A stretch of 64,000 nt of DNA from an uncultured bacterium (GTDB lineage Bacteria > Myxococcota_A > Polyangia > Polyangiales > Houyiibacteriaceae). Positions 51,752 to 60,308 of this stretch are shown here, in pieces. The position numbers were made by a program, and so were the translations under genes. Location of the stretch: positions 146,890 through 210,889 of the forward strand of contig CALJDU010000049.1 in the NCBI GenBank assembly GCA_938024995.1, read 5' to 3'. Each line of letters opens with the position of its first letter. Position 1 is the first letter of the stretch. The notes under the pieces were generated by a model, which was not told the DNA's origin, ran no database searches, and saw only the letters and a list, made by a program, of their open reading frames with translations.

Positions 51752-54700
51752 TTAGATTCCCTCCGGCACGAACGTCTCTCGGCCTGACGCGCCCGAGATC
51801 ACGTCGTCCAGTTCGAACCGGAGCGGTACCGTCTTGTTACCGAGCCACAGCGCGGCCTGATCGCTAAAGTGCGGCGAGTCGGTTCGACCGGACTGTCCGC
51901 CCGGCAAGATGTTGACGCCGTGGACGTTGCCTTCCTCAAGCACGACCACCATCCGCATGACCGGACCGTTGCCGTAGAAGTAGGTCGGCCCGGAGTAGCT
52001 CGGGTGAGCGGCGTCGACGTTGTAGAAGTCGCCAGGCCGCGGGAACCACGGGAGGCTCGCGCGTGGGTCATCCTCCTCAAGACGCTCGGCGAGCGGCAAG
52101 CGACTCGGCGTGATCGCGAACCCGTTCGCGAGGAGCGCGAAGCTCGGGTTGTCTCCCGCGAACGCCGTGATGATGGAGTCGAACTGAACCATGTGACGCA
52201 TGCCCCAGAGCCACTCGCTCATGTCGTCCGTGCCGAACCCACCGATCCCTGGCTCGATCTCTTGGCTCTCAAGCAGCGTCAGCGCGGTGGACAGGGCGAG
52301 GAACGCGATCTCCTGGCTGGACTCCACCTCCGCGGTCCCCAGTTGATCGAAGAAGACCGACTCTTCGGTCGCCGGGTTCCAGGACGCCAGGTCGCGCGGA
52401 TTGCTCGCTCCGCGCCCCTCGACGAGTCGGGTCATCGTGTTCGGGATGACGCTCCGCTGGTCGAGCGAGAAAGCGTAGTCGATACCCTCGTCGTCGAAGA
52501 CACCGCGGACAAAGTGACGCCACCATTCGTTGAAGATCATGGTCGCGACCGCGTCATCGCGATCGGTATCGGATGCGGGCGTGTAGAACGTCGTGACGCC
52601 TGAGGCGGCCTGCGCGCCACGCGCGAGCCAATCCCGAAGCCGCGTCTCGACCTCCTCGAGTCGCTCAGCGCCGATCGCCGTCGCGAGATCAAGGATCCGC
52701 TGCTCATCGGCGCTCGGTGACGCGAGCTCGGCGATCCGCTGAGCTTCATCAATGGACTCAAGCAAGGTCGGCGCGAACTGCCGCCCGAGCACCGAGGTGT
52801 GGTCGCCTTGAAGGTTGGAGTTCCGCACCTGGGTAGACGACGTGTCGCGGACCATCTCGGCGAGGCCTTCTTCGATCGTGGCGGCGCGGTACCCGGGGGC
52901 CCACGGACCGCCAATGTAGAACGGGTCGTTACTGAGCGAGCCGTCCGTCGAGAGGTTGCCGATGTCGTTGTTCGCGGTGAGCACGAAGCCGCGGTCGGGG
53001 TTGAGCGCGGACGGCCACTCATCGAACGGGATGATGCAGCGCTCTCCGCTCAGGCCTTCGATCGGCATTCCGTCGTCGTCGAGCGTGACCTCGAAGCTCG
53101 GGTATCGCGTTCCGTCGATCAGCGCGCGCGGGTTGGCGCCCGCGACCCATTCCGTTCCGTCGGCGTTCTTTGGGAGGTAGTCGCGGCACGGCGCCGCGTT
53201 GTAGCTCCCGTAGTAGACGTTGCCTTCGATGTCGGCGGCGACCAGGTTCTGCGTGTACGTCACGAACTCGCGGCTCGCTTCTCGGAACTCGAAAACATTG
53301 TCCGCGTTGTTGAACTGCTCGAGCACCCGCAACAGGTTGCTGATGTCGAACGCGGTGAAGTCGAAGCTGACCGCGCTGATGACGCCGTCGCCGTCGATGT
53401 CGGCCGGGATCACGTAGTCGCCTTGAACGTTGACCACCGTCTCTCCGGGTCCGGCGACCGTATCGATCTCGGCCTCGCGGCCTTCGATCGCCGCGATGAG
53501 CCGGCCGTCCCCCGTCAGGTAACGGTCCCAGGTCTCGATCCGTCCGACGCTCGGCAACAGCGGCGAGTCGATGTTCGCGACGTCATACGTCTCTCGGACG
53601 CGCTCTAGCGGAACCTCGGCGCCGCGGAAAATCGAAGCGGCGGGCGCGCCGTCGTCGTCGAGCACGATCTCTTCGCCGTACCAATCGGTCACGTCGCCGC
53701 GGAGGTAGGTCTGCGACCACGCGATCTTGCCGTTGGTGCCGACCGCCATGGGAACGATGCCCGCGAAGAAGAGCCCCATCACCGTTGTGTGCTCTTCCCC
53801 GGCGCGGCCGAGCACGCTGGTGTCGAGACCCATCTGGAAGAAGAGCGGCGCGATGGAGAGCGGGAGGTGACCATCACCGCTGAGGATCGCGTGACCGTTC
53901 TCCCCCGCGCCCCCGACCGTCGCCCAGGCGTTGCTCCCGAAGTCGTTCGTTCGTCCGCCGCGCAGTCGCTCCTCGAAGTCATCGTTACGCGCGAGCAGGC
54001 GATCCATCATGGAGCGTTCCACCGGGAGCCGCGAAGGCAGCTCCGGTCGCGCGATCGGCCGGGTCGGACCCAGCGGCGGATCGGCGAACGCTTCACCCCC
54101 CTCGAGGCCATAACCCGCCGCCGAGCTCACCGGATTCGTCGGCGCCACTGGGAGGAAGACATCTTGAATGGCGCCGTCGCGGCGAAGCGCGGCATCCGTC
54201 GCTCCGGCGAACTCCGTCCGGAGCCGATCCGCGATCTGCGAGAAGAGCGGGTCGCCGGTCTCAAACCCGAGCTGGAAGATCGCGACGACCGAGAAGTTGA
54301 TCAGATCCTGACGCTCGAGGTCCTCCATCAAGGCGGGCGCGCGCATACCGAGCACTGGAGCGATGACCTGGAACTCACTCGGCGGTTGTTGAATGCCGTC
54401 GCGGACGTGTTGGATGTAGGCGTTCACGCCTTCGACGTACGCATCGAGGGTCGCGATCTGCTCGCGGGTGAGCTGCGACGCGAGACGCTCCGCGATCTGC
54501 GCCATTCCTTGACCGCGCGCGAGCTGATCGGCCGCGAGACCGCCTTCACCGACGAGCTCAGTCAACGTACCGGCGCCGAGTCGACGACCGGCTTCGAGCT
54601 GGAAGTAGCGATCGCGCGCGGTGACGTATCCTTGAATAACGCGCAGGTCGTGATCGTTGCGCGCATACACGTGCGGGACGTCCGCTTCCGTTCGAAGCAC

Positions 54701-54934
54701 AAACGCTGGACGCTCAAGCGCGGGGATCGTGAGGCGCGTGGTCTCGGGCACGCCGAACAACCTCTGACGTGGCGACTCCGGCTCGACACGAGTGTCGATC
54801 GCGGTGTCGATTCCGGCGTCTCCTGCGTCTGCGCTGTCGTCGTCATCGCCACACGCGACCAAGAGGGAAGCCGCGCAGAGCGTCAGGAGGAACAGGGCCG
54901 AACGAGCGAGCGGACGAGCGAAGACAAAAGTCAT
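51752..54934 (-). CDS. Penicillin acylase family (Ntn-hydrolase) lipoprotein
   Basis: A 1060-residue protein with a lipoprotein signal ending in LLVAC and a CGDDDDS tether. The N-terminal alpha chain region has DVPHVYARNDHDLRVIQGYVTARDRYFQLE. The autocatalytic site is NDFGSNAWATVGG, where the Ser becomes the N-terminal nucleophile of the beta chain. HAILSGDGHLPL and GLFFAGIVPMAVGTNGKIAW follow, then VLTANNDIG. Family members hydrolyse amides such as beta-lactams or acyl-homoserine lactones. The protein is longer than most. Which amide is cleaved cannot be told. Confidence 0.9.
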   Translation of the reverse strand: MTFVFARPLARSALFLLTLCAASLLVACGDDDDSADAGDAGIDTAIDTRVEPESPRQRLFGVPETTRLTIPALERPAFVLRTEADVPHVYARNDHDLRVIQGYVTARDRYFQLEAGRRLGAGTLTELVGEGGLAADQLARGQGMAQIAERLASQLTREQIATLDAYVEGVNAYIQHVRDGIQQPPSEFQVIAPVLGMRAPALMEDLERQDLINFSVVAIFQLGFETGDPLFSQIADRLRTEFAGATDAALRRDGAIQDVFLPVAPTNPVSSAAGYGLEGGEAFADPPLGPTRPIARPELPSRLPVERSMMDRLLARNDDFEERLRGGRTNDFGSNAWATVGGAGENGHAILSGDGHLPLSIAPLFFQMGLDTSVLGRAGEEHTTVMGLFFAGIVPMAVGTNGKIAWSQTYLRGDVTDWYGEEIVLDDDGAPAASIFRGAEVPLERVRETYDVANIDSPLLPSVGRIETWDRYLTGDGRLIAAIEGREAEIDTVAGPGETVVNVQGDYVIPADIDGDGVISAVSFDFTAFDISNLLRVLEQFNNADNVFEFREASREFVTYTQNLVAADIEGNVYYGSYNAAPCRDYLPKNADGTEWVAGANPRALIDGTRYPSFEVTLDDDGMPIEGLSGERCIIPFDEWPSALNPDRGFVLTANNDIGNLSTDGSLSNDPFYIGGPWAPGYRAATIEEGLAEMVRDTSSTQVRNSNLQGDHTSVLGRQFAPTLLESIDEAQRIAELASPSADEQRILDLATAIGAERLEEVETRLRDWLARGAQAASGVTTFYTPASDTDRDDAVATMIFNEWWRHFVRGVFDDEGIDYAFSLDQRSVIPNTMTRLVEGRGASNPRDLASWNPATEESVFFDQLGTAEVESSQEIAFLALSTALTLLESQEIEPGIGGFGTDDMSEWLWGMRHMVQFDSIITAFAGDNPSFALLANGFAITPSRLPLAERLEEDDPRASLPWFPRPGDFYNVDAAHPSYSGPTYFYGNGPVMRMVVVLEEGNVHGVNILPGGQSGRTDSPHFSDQAALWLGNKTVPLRFELDDVISGASGRETFVPEGI

Positions 54935-54940
54935 AGCGGG

Positions 54941-54946
54941 AGCATA
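54941..54946 (-). promoter_or_regulatory. Candidate -10 element, leaderless start of the acylase operon
   Basis: TATGCT on the minus strand, inside TATATGCT, ends 6 nt before the ATG at 54934. Confidence 0.45.
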
Positions 54947-55112
54947 TAGGCCGTTGCCGAGGACGGTCGACCGGGAACTGACCCGCTGAGAATTCAGGCG
55001 CAGACCCCACGTGATTGCGGGACGCGACGCGCGGGAGACAAATGCAGCCGACGCGCTCGCGGACTCCAGATCGGGTGGCTCGGATCGCAGACTTGCACGA
55101 ACAGAATTGCAA

Positions 55113-55137
55113 ACGGGCGCCCCAGCGAGGCGCCCGT
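55113..55137 (-). terminator. Terminator of the peroxidase fusion gene
   Basis: ACGGGCGCC/GGCGCCCGT is a perfect 9-bp stem with a 7-nt loop. On the minus strand TTTGCAATTCTGTT follows. It lies about 20 nt beyond the stop at 55159. Confidence 0.7.
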
Positions 55138-55158
55138 CGGCGAGAGAGAGGCGAACGC

Positions 55159-56958
55159 CTAGATGCGATCCATGTGGAGGTCGATCCGTCGGTTCTGTGC
55201 GCGGCCTTCATCCGTGAGGTTGTCCGCGATGGGCTTGGTCTGACCAAAGCCGATCGAGATCAAGCGCGCCGGATCGGCGCCGGTGTTGATCAGGCGGTCT
55301 CGGACCGAAGCCGCTCGACGTCGGCTGAGACCGAGGTTGCTCCCGGCGTTCCCGACGTTGTCGGTGTGACCGTCGATGCGCAGACGAATCTCGCTTGGGC
55401 ACTGCGCCATCAGATCCTTGACCCGGTCAACCAGCGCACGGCTCGGGGCGTCGAGCTCCGCGCTTCCCGTCCGGAACCCGATCTTGGTGTCGAGCTGAAG
55501 GCCGCGCAGGGCCGCGTCGCAGACCTCCGCCGAGTTGTGATCGTAGAACACGACGTCGCCGAGCGTGAAACCGGGGACCTCTTCCAGCGCCACCCGCGCG
55601 GCGCCGATCGCCAGGGCGTCACCCTCGCCCCAGAACGCGAGCTTGGGTTCTCCGTCGGTGACGGTCAGGTCGAAGTCGGCGCGACCGCGGCTCAGCGGAT
55701 CGAGCGCGGTGTAGACCTTCTCGAACGCGTCGGTGAAGCCGTCCGGGTTCGCGAGGCCGGCGTCCGCCGAAACGACGAGGCCTTCGCTATCGACGATGAC
55801 GCCCTCTCCTTGGAAGCGCTCGATGAGCGCGGTCTTGAGCTCTTCGGTCGGGACCGCGCCGACGAGCGTGATCGTCTTGGTACCGTTTTCGTCCTGACGG
55901 CTCGCGATGCGAAGATCGTAGCTCGGGGGGAGCTCGTAGAAGCGCTCGGGCGGACGATCACTTTCGGGCAGCGTCGCGTACTCCGGGAGCTCACCGGTGA
56001 GCGAGCCCAAGAAGGCGACGATGTTGCTGACCTGCTCGTCGTCGAGCTCGTTGGCGAGCTGAACGCGACCCATGATGCGAACCGCGTTCGCGAGGTCACT
56101 CTGGGAGCCGTCGTGAAAGTATGGCGCGGTGAGCGCGACGTTCCGGAGCGTCGGGACCTTAAACTTGTGCCGGTCGGACTCGACGCCGGTGACGTTGAAG
56201 CGCCCGAGGTCGGCTTCTGTGATCTCGCCACCACGCGCTTCAAAGTAGTTCGCGATGAGGCCCATCTTCTGGAAGTCGTTGCCGCCGATGTTCACGCCTG
56301 TGTGACAGTTGGTGCAGCCGACCTCCTTGAACGTCGCGTAGCCCGCCTTGGCCTCCGCCGAGATCGCGGTCTCGTCTCCGCCGAGGAACGCGTCGAACGG
56401 GGACGGCGTGATCAAGCCGCGCTCGTATTCCGCGATCGCGTCCTGAATGTTGCTCTGCGTGACGCCGTCGTCCGGGTAGGCGCGCGCGAAGGCCTCGGTG
56501 TACCAGTCGTCGCCCTCGACGCGCTCAAGCACGCTCGCAAACGTCGCGCCCATCTCGATGGAGTTCTCCACCGGGCCGCCCGCTTGCTCGTGCAGGTCAT
56601 CGGCGCGACCGTCCCAGAACTGCGCGAAGTTGAGCGACGAGTTCAACACGGTCGGCGAGTTGATCGGACCGATCTGCCCGAGGATGCCGATCGAGGTGCG
56701 GCGCGGCTCCGCGCCACCTTCGGCGACGTTGTGGCAGCTCGCGCACTGAACCGAGCCGTCGCCGGACAAAATTCCGTCGTGGTAGAGGCGGCGCCCGAGC
56801 GCCAGCTTCTCCATGTTCAGGTCTTCTGGAACCACGAGCGCGGAGATCGGCTCCTCGACCGGAGGCGGTTCGTAATCGGTGCCGGTGCACTTCAAGAAGA
56901 CGATGAGCAGGATGCCCAATACGCCGAGCGCGATGAATCCGATTCGTTCGTCGTCCAT
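55159..56958 (-). CDS. Dihaem cytochrome c peroxidase fused to BON-like and OmpA domains
   Basis: A 599-residue exported protein. Residues 6-23 are an N-terminal membrane segment. Residues of about 45-325 are a dihaem peroxidase (MauG/CcpA type): first haem site CASCH (C72, C75, H76), NSPTVLNSSLNFAQFWDGRA, ENSIEMGATF, second haem site CTNCH (C215, C218, H219), VPTLRNVALTAPYFHDGS and Met296 as a possible axial ligand. Residues of about 345-475 resemble a BON-type domain as in OmpA-like proteins. Residues 494-598 are an OmpA peptidoglycan-binding domain with DGHTDNVG and NLGLSRRRAASV. It would reduce peroxide in the periplasm while held to the cell wall. AGAGGA precedes the ATG. Confidence 0.9.
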   Translation of the reverse strand: MDDERIGFIALGVLGILLIVFLKCTGTDYEPPPVEEPISALVVPEDLNMEKLALGRRLYHDGILSGDGSVQCASCHNVAEGGAEPRRTSIGILGQIGPINSPTVLNSSLNFAQFWDGRADDLHEQAGGPVENSIEMGATFASVLERVEGDDWYTEAFARAYPDDGVTQSNIQDAIAEYERGLITPSPFDAFLGGDETAISAEAKAGYATFKEVGCTNCHTGVNIGGNDFQKMGLIANYFEARGGEITEADLGRFNVTGVESDRHKFKVPTLRNVALTAPYFHDGSQSDLANAVRIMGRVQLANELDDEQVSNIVAFLGSLTGELPEYATLPESDRPPERFYELPPSYDLRIASRQDENGTKTITLVGAVPTEELKTALIERFQGEGVIVDSEGLVVSADAGLANPDGFTDAFEKVYTALDPLSRGRADFDLTVTDGEPKLAFWGEGDALAIGAARVALEEVPGFTLGDVVFYDHNSAEVCDAALRGLQLDTKIGFRTGSAELDAPSRALVDRVKDLMAQCPSEIRLRIDGHTDNVGNAGSNLGLSRRRAASVRDRLINTGADPARLISIGFGQTKPIADNLTDEGRAQNRRIDLHMDRI

Positions 56959-57094
56959 TTTCTGTCCTCTCAGGCGCGCGGTCTAAACAGCACCCGCTCC
57001 ACGTCACGAGTGTGCGGAGAGTCGATCTCGCTTACCGTGCGAGGGCTCACCTACCACAACGCGTCGCGCGTGGTCACGCAGCAACGGCAGCACG

Positions 57095-57859
57095 ATGAAC
57101 ACGCTCACTCTTCAGCCTATCGGTGTCATTCGCTCCCCCTATCAGAGCAAGGCAGAGACCCCGCGTCAGCCACGCGCTGCGGAGGGGGTCACGGCGCGCA
57201 TCGAGCTAGTTAAAGGGCGCAACCTGGAGGACGCGGTTCGCGACTTGGAAGAGTGGTCGCACCTCCACGTCCTCTTTTGGTTCCACCTCGCGGAGGGATG
57301 GCGACCCACGGTGCAGCCGCCTCGCAGCGTGAAGCGACGTGGCGTGTTGGCGACCCGCGCGCCTTATCGCCCCAACCCCCTCGGGCTGAGCGTGGTGAAG
57401 CTGCTCCGCGTCGAGAACCTCACGATCCACATTGAAGAGGTCGACTTGATCGATGGGACCCCGATCCTCGACATCAAGCCATACCTCCCGTGGGCCGACG
57501 CGGTCCCCGACGCGAGCTCTGGATGGCTGGCGCCGATCGCGTACACGGAGGGCCGCCCGGAGGATCCCGGTCCACAGTTTCGCGTCACGTTCACTGAACG
57601 CGCAGAGACCCGCCTCGGCTGGCTCGCGGAACACGACGTCCCGCTCAAGGCTGAGCTCGCGCGTCGTCTCAAGATCGGTCCGCAACCGCACGCCTATCGA
57701 CGAATCAAGCGGACGGAACACGGGAGCGTGATCGCGATCGATTCATGGCGCGCGCACTTCACCGTCGTCGGCGAACACGTCGAGGTCCAGACCATCATGA
57801 CCGCCAAGCGGACCGACGGTGAAGTCGAGGCGGCGTTCCGCGAGATGTTCGGGCGCTAG
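57095..57859 (+). CDS. trmO: tRNA (N6-threonylcarbamoyladenosine37-N6)-methyltransferase TrmO
   Basis: A 254-residue protein of the TsaA/YaeB (TrmO) family. It opens LQPIGVIRSPYQSKAETPRQP. LEEWSHLHVLFWFHLAEGW, RRGVLATRAPYRPNPLGLSVVKLL and VDLIDGTPILDIKPYLP match the SAM-binding beta-barrel. The C-terminal extension with AHFTVVGEHVEVQTI is also normal for the family. It methylates t6A37 in tRNA-Thr(GGU). It diverges from the peroxidase fusion gene, and the 136-bp gap holds both promoters. Confidence 0.93.
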   Translation: MNTLTLQPIGVIRSPYQSKAETPRQPRAAEGVTARIELVKGRNLEDAVRDLEEWSHLHVLFWFHLAEGWRPTVQPPRSVKRRGVLATRAPYRPNPLGLSVVKLLRVENLTIHIEEVDLIDGTPILDIKPYLPWADAVPDASSGWLAPIAYTEGRPEDPGPQFRVTFTERAETRLGWLAEHDVPLKAELARRLKIGPQPHAYRRIKRTEHGSVIAIDSWRAHFTVVGEHVEVQTIMTAKRTDGEVEAAFREMFGR

Positions 57860-57937
57860 CGGTCGAGCAGGCCGCTGATCCTTGCTCGTCGCTGATGGCC
57901 GACCGTCAGCTGGCCGCACGCCCACGCCGACTTCGAG

Positions 57938-57943
57938 TATCGT
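57938..57943 (+). promoter_or_regulatory. Candidate -10 element, leaderless start of the aldo/keto reductase gene
   Basis: TATCGT lies 6 nt before the ATG at 57950. Confidence 0.45.
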
Positions 57944-57949
57944 CTTTGG

Positions 57950-58834
57950 ATGCTGACGCGCCGCTTTGGTCCGACCGACTTCACCACGACCGCGATCGGG
58001 CTCGGCGGGATGCCGCTCTCGATCAAGGGGCGCCCTGACGAGACCGCGGGCATCGAGGTCATCCACGCGGCGCTCGACGCGGGGATGCGATTGATCGACA
58101 CCGCGGATGTCTACTGCCTCGATCACGAAGACATCGGACATAACGAAGCGCTCATCGCGAACGCGGTCGCGGATTGGCAGGTCGCGAACCCGAGCGCGGA
58201 GATCCTGATCGCGACCAAAGGGGGGCTCGAGCGCCCCGATGGTTCGTGGACGCGCAACGCCCACCCCGATCATCTCAAGCGCGCCTGCGAAGCCAGCCTG
58301 CGCGCGCTCGGCGTGGATCAGATCGCCGTCTATCAGCTTCACGCGCCGCAAGAACCGCTCGTCCCTTTCGAAGACACGATCGGCGCGCTCGCGGACCTGC
58401 AGCGCGAAGGGAAGGTCAAACACATCGGGCTGAGCAACGTCGAGGTGGATCACATTCGGCGCGCCCGGGCGATGGTCGAGATCGTGAGCGTTCAGAACCG
58501 CTGTCACCCGCTCGACACGGCGGTCTTCAAGAACGGTGTCTTTGATGAGTGTGCGCGCGAAGGGATCGCGTTCATGCCCTACAGCCCAGTCGGCGGTTGG
58601 AAAGACCGCAAAGCGATCCAGTGCCACAGCGCGCTCGGTCGGGTCGCGGATCAGCTCGACGCCAGCTGCGAAGAGATCGCGATTGGGTGGCTCATGCACC
58701 TCGGCGAAAACGTTTTCCCGATTCCGGGCGCGAGCAAGATCCGGAGCGCGCAGAGCAGCGCACGAGCGGGGTCCCTCGACCTTAGCGCGCACATGGAAGC
58801 GCTCAGTGCAGCGCTCTTGCCCAAGAGGCGATAG
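57950..58834 (+). CDS. Aldo/keto reductase
   Basis: A 294-residue TIM-barrel oxidoreductase. The catalytic tetrad is visible: Asp and Tyr in RLIDTADVYCLD, Lys in ILIATKGGLE, and His in IAVYQLHAPQ. GKVKHIGLSNVEVDHI and the NADPH-binding end IPGASKIRSAQSSA complete the pattern. The LDHEDIGHNEALIANAV segment fits the AKR families that act on small carbonyls. The substrate is not evident. It is followed by greB after 56 bp. Confidence 0.9.
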   Translation: MLTRRFGPTDFTTTAIGLGGMPLSIKGRPDETAGIEVIHAALDAGMRLIDTADVYCLDHEDIGHNEALIANAVADWQVANPSAEILIATKGGLERPDGSWTRNAHPDHLKRACEASLRALGVDQIAVYQLHAPQEPLVPFEDTIGALADLQREGKVKHIGLSNVEVDHIRRARAMVEIVSVQNRCHPLDTAVFKNGVFDECAREGIAFMPYSPVGGWKDRKAIQCHSALGRVADQLDASCEEIAIGWLMHLGENVFPIPGASKIRSAQSSARAGSLDLSAHMEALSAALLPKRR

Positions 58835-58890
58835 CCGCCGTCGGCCTGGCGGTTGATCAGCCGGTAGAGAGCAGCGACGATGCGCGCCAC

Positions 58891-59409
58891 GTGGGACGCC
58901 AACGAAAGCACCGGCCGAAGGGGACGCCCTACATTACGCCCGAAGGCGAGCGGCGCATGCGCAAGGAGCTCGACCACCTCTGGACCGTCGAGCGTCCCAA
59001 GGTCTGCCAAGGCGTCGCGGAAGCGGCGGCCGAGGGGGATCGCTCCGAGAACGCGGAGTACATCTACGGCAAGAAGAAGCTCCGCGAGATCGATCGCAAG
59101 GTGCGATACCTGAGCAAGCGCCTCGACGAGCTCACGGTCGTGACCGGCGCCGGAGAGCGCAAGAGCGACAAGATCTACTTCGGCGCCTGGATAAAGGTGG
59201 AGGACGAAGAAGGACAAGAGCGTACCTTCCGAATCGTGGGCCCGGACGAGACGGATCTTCACGAGCACGGCATTAGTATCGACTCGCCCGTTGCGAAGGC
59301 GCTCATGCGCAAAGAGGTCGACGACGAGGTGATCGTCCGTCGGCCGCGCGGCGATATCGTGTACACGATCCTCGAGGTGGCGTACGAGGCTTTCGAGGAC
59401 GGTTCGTGA
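58891..59409 (+). CDS. greB: Transcription elongation factor GreB
   Basis: A 172-residue GreA/GreB-type factor starting at GTG. The coiled-coil N-domain has YITPEGERRMRKELDHLW, RPKVCQGVAEAAAEGDRSENAEYIYGKK (the acidic tip DRSENAEY that supports transcript cleavage) and KLREIDRKVRYLSKRL. The C-domain has IVGPDETDLHEHGISIDSPVAKALMRK and GDIVYTILEVAYE. The YGKK sequence and basic N-terminus (RQRKHRPKGTPYIT) point to GreB. It rescues backtracked RNA polymerase. Its stop overlaps the start of the CPBP gene. Confidence 0.94.
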   Translation: MGRQRKHRPKGTPYITPEGERRMRKELDHLWTVERPKVCQGVAEAAAEGDRSENAEYIYGKKKLREIDRKVRYLSKRLDELTVVTGAGERKSDKIYFGAWIKVEDEEGQERTFRIVGPDETDLHEHGISIDSPVAKALMRKEVDDEVIVRRPRGDIVYTILEVAYEAFEDGS

Positions 59410-60308
59410 CAAAGAAGAAGACAAAGACGAAGCCGAAACGCGAGACCGGTGACGTGCCTCGCGAAGAGGTCGGGAAGCTCGCGCAGCTTCACCCGCGGCG
59501 CTTTTTCCTAGAGACCTGGGCGGAAGTCGACGCCAACGCGAAGGTCGCGCGGCAGGAGCGAGAAGACGCCGGCCTGGGCTACGACTGGCGACCGATGGTC
59601 GTGCTCTCGATCGGCGCGCTGATGCTCGTCGCGCTGGAGTACCTCGGGAGCTCGCGCGACTTCTACGAATTCGTGAACGCGCGCGCTGACGAGAGCGAGT
59701 TCTTTCGGCAGTTCCAAGACCCTCAGTGGCGACTGCTCTACGGCAAGAGCTGGTGGGCCGGCGTTCGCTTCCTCGCCTACTTCGTCGTCCCCGCGTGCAT
59801 CATCAAATTCGCCTTGAAGGAACGCGTGGTCGACCACGGTCTCTCGTTCAAGAACTTTCGCGAGCACGCTTGGATGTACTTCTTGGCGTACGTCGTCGTG
59901 TTCGTCTGCGTCGTCGCGGTGAGCTTTGACGAAGGCTTTCAGCGTCACTACCCGATGTACCCCAACGCGGGCCGGAGCTGGTCCGACTACCTGATCTGGA
60001 CCGGCCTCTACGCGCTCCAGTTCTTTAGCCTCGAGTTCTTCTTTCGGGGACATTGGCTCAAGGCGCTCGAGCCGACGATGGGCAGCTACAGCATCCTCGC
60101 GATGACCGTTCCGTACTGCATGATCCACTTCGGCAAGCCGTGGGGCGAGACGGTCGGCGCGATCATCGCAGGCATCGTTCTCGGGACCCTCGCCTACAAG
60201 AGCCGCTCCATCTGGGCAGGCTTCCTCGTCCACGTCTCGGTCGCCGTGACGATGGACATGGCGGCGATGCTCCAAACAACCGGATTGCCAGATCGGTGGT
60301 CGCCCTGA
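59406..60308 (+). CDS. CPBP family intramembrane protease-like protein
   Basis: A 300-residue membrane protein with a Lys-rich N-terminus, starting at GTG within the greB stop (GTGA). About six hydrophobic segments follow. The CPBP (CAAX protease/bacteriocin-processing) pattern is FFSLEFFFRGHWLKALE, then TVPYCMIHFGKPWGETVGAIIAGIVLGTLAYKSRSIWAGFLVHVSVA. The usual EExxxR reads LEFFFR, so only one of the two glutamates is present; the two later histidines remain. It may be a protease with a changed site or an inactive relative. It is co-transcribed with greB and the next gene. Confidence 0.85.
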   Translation: MTKKKTKTKPKRETGDVPREEVGKLAQLHPRRFFLETWAEVDANAKVARQEREDAGLGYDWRPMVVLSIGALMLVALEYLGSSRDFYEFVNARADESEFFRQFQDPQWRLLYGKSWWAGVRFLAYFVVPACIIKFALKERVVDHGLSFKNFREHAWMYFLAYVVVFVCVVAVSFDEGFQRHYPMYPNAGRSWSDYLIWTGLYALQFFSLEFFFRGHWLKALEPTMGSYSILAMTVPYCMIHFGKPWGETVGAIIAGIVLGTLAYKSRSIWAGFLVHVSVAVTMDMAAMLQTTGLPDRWSP

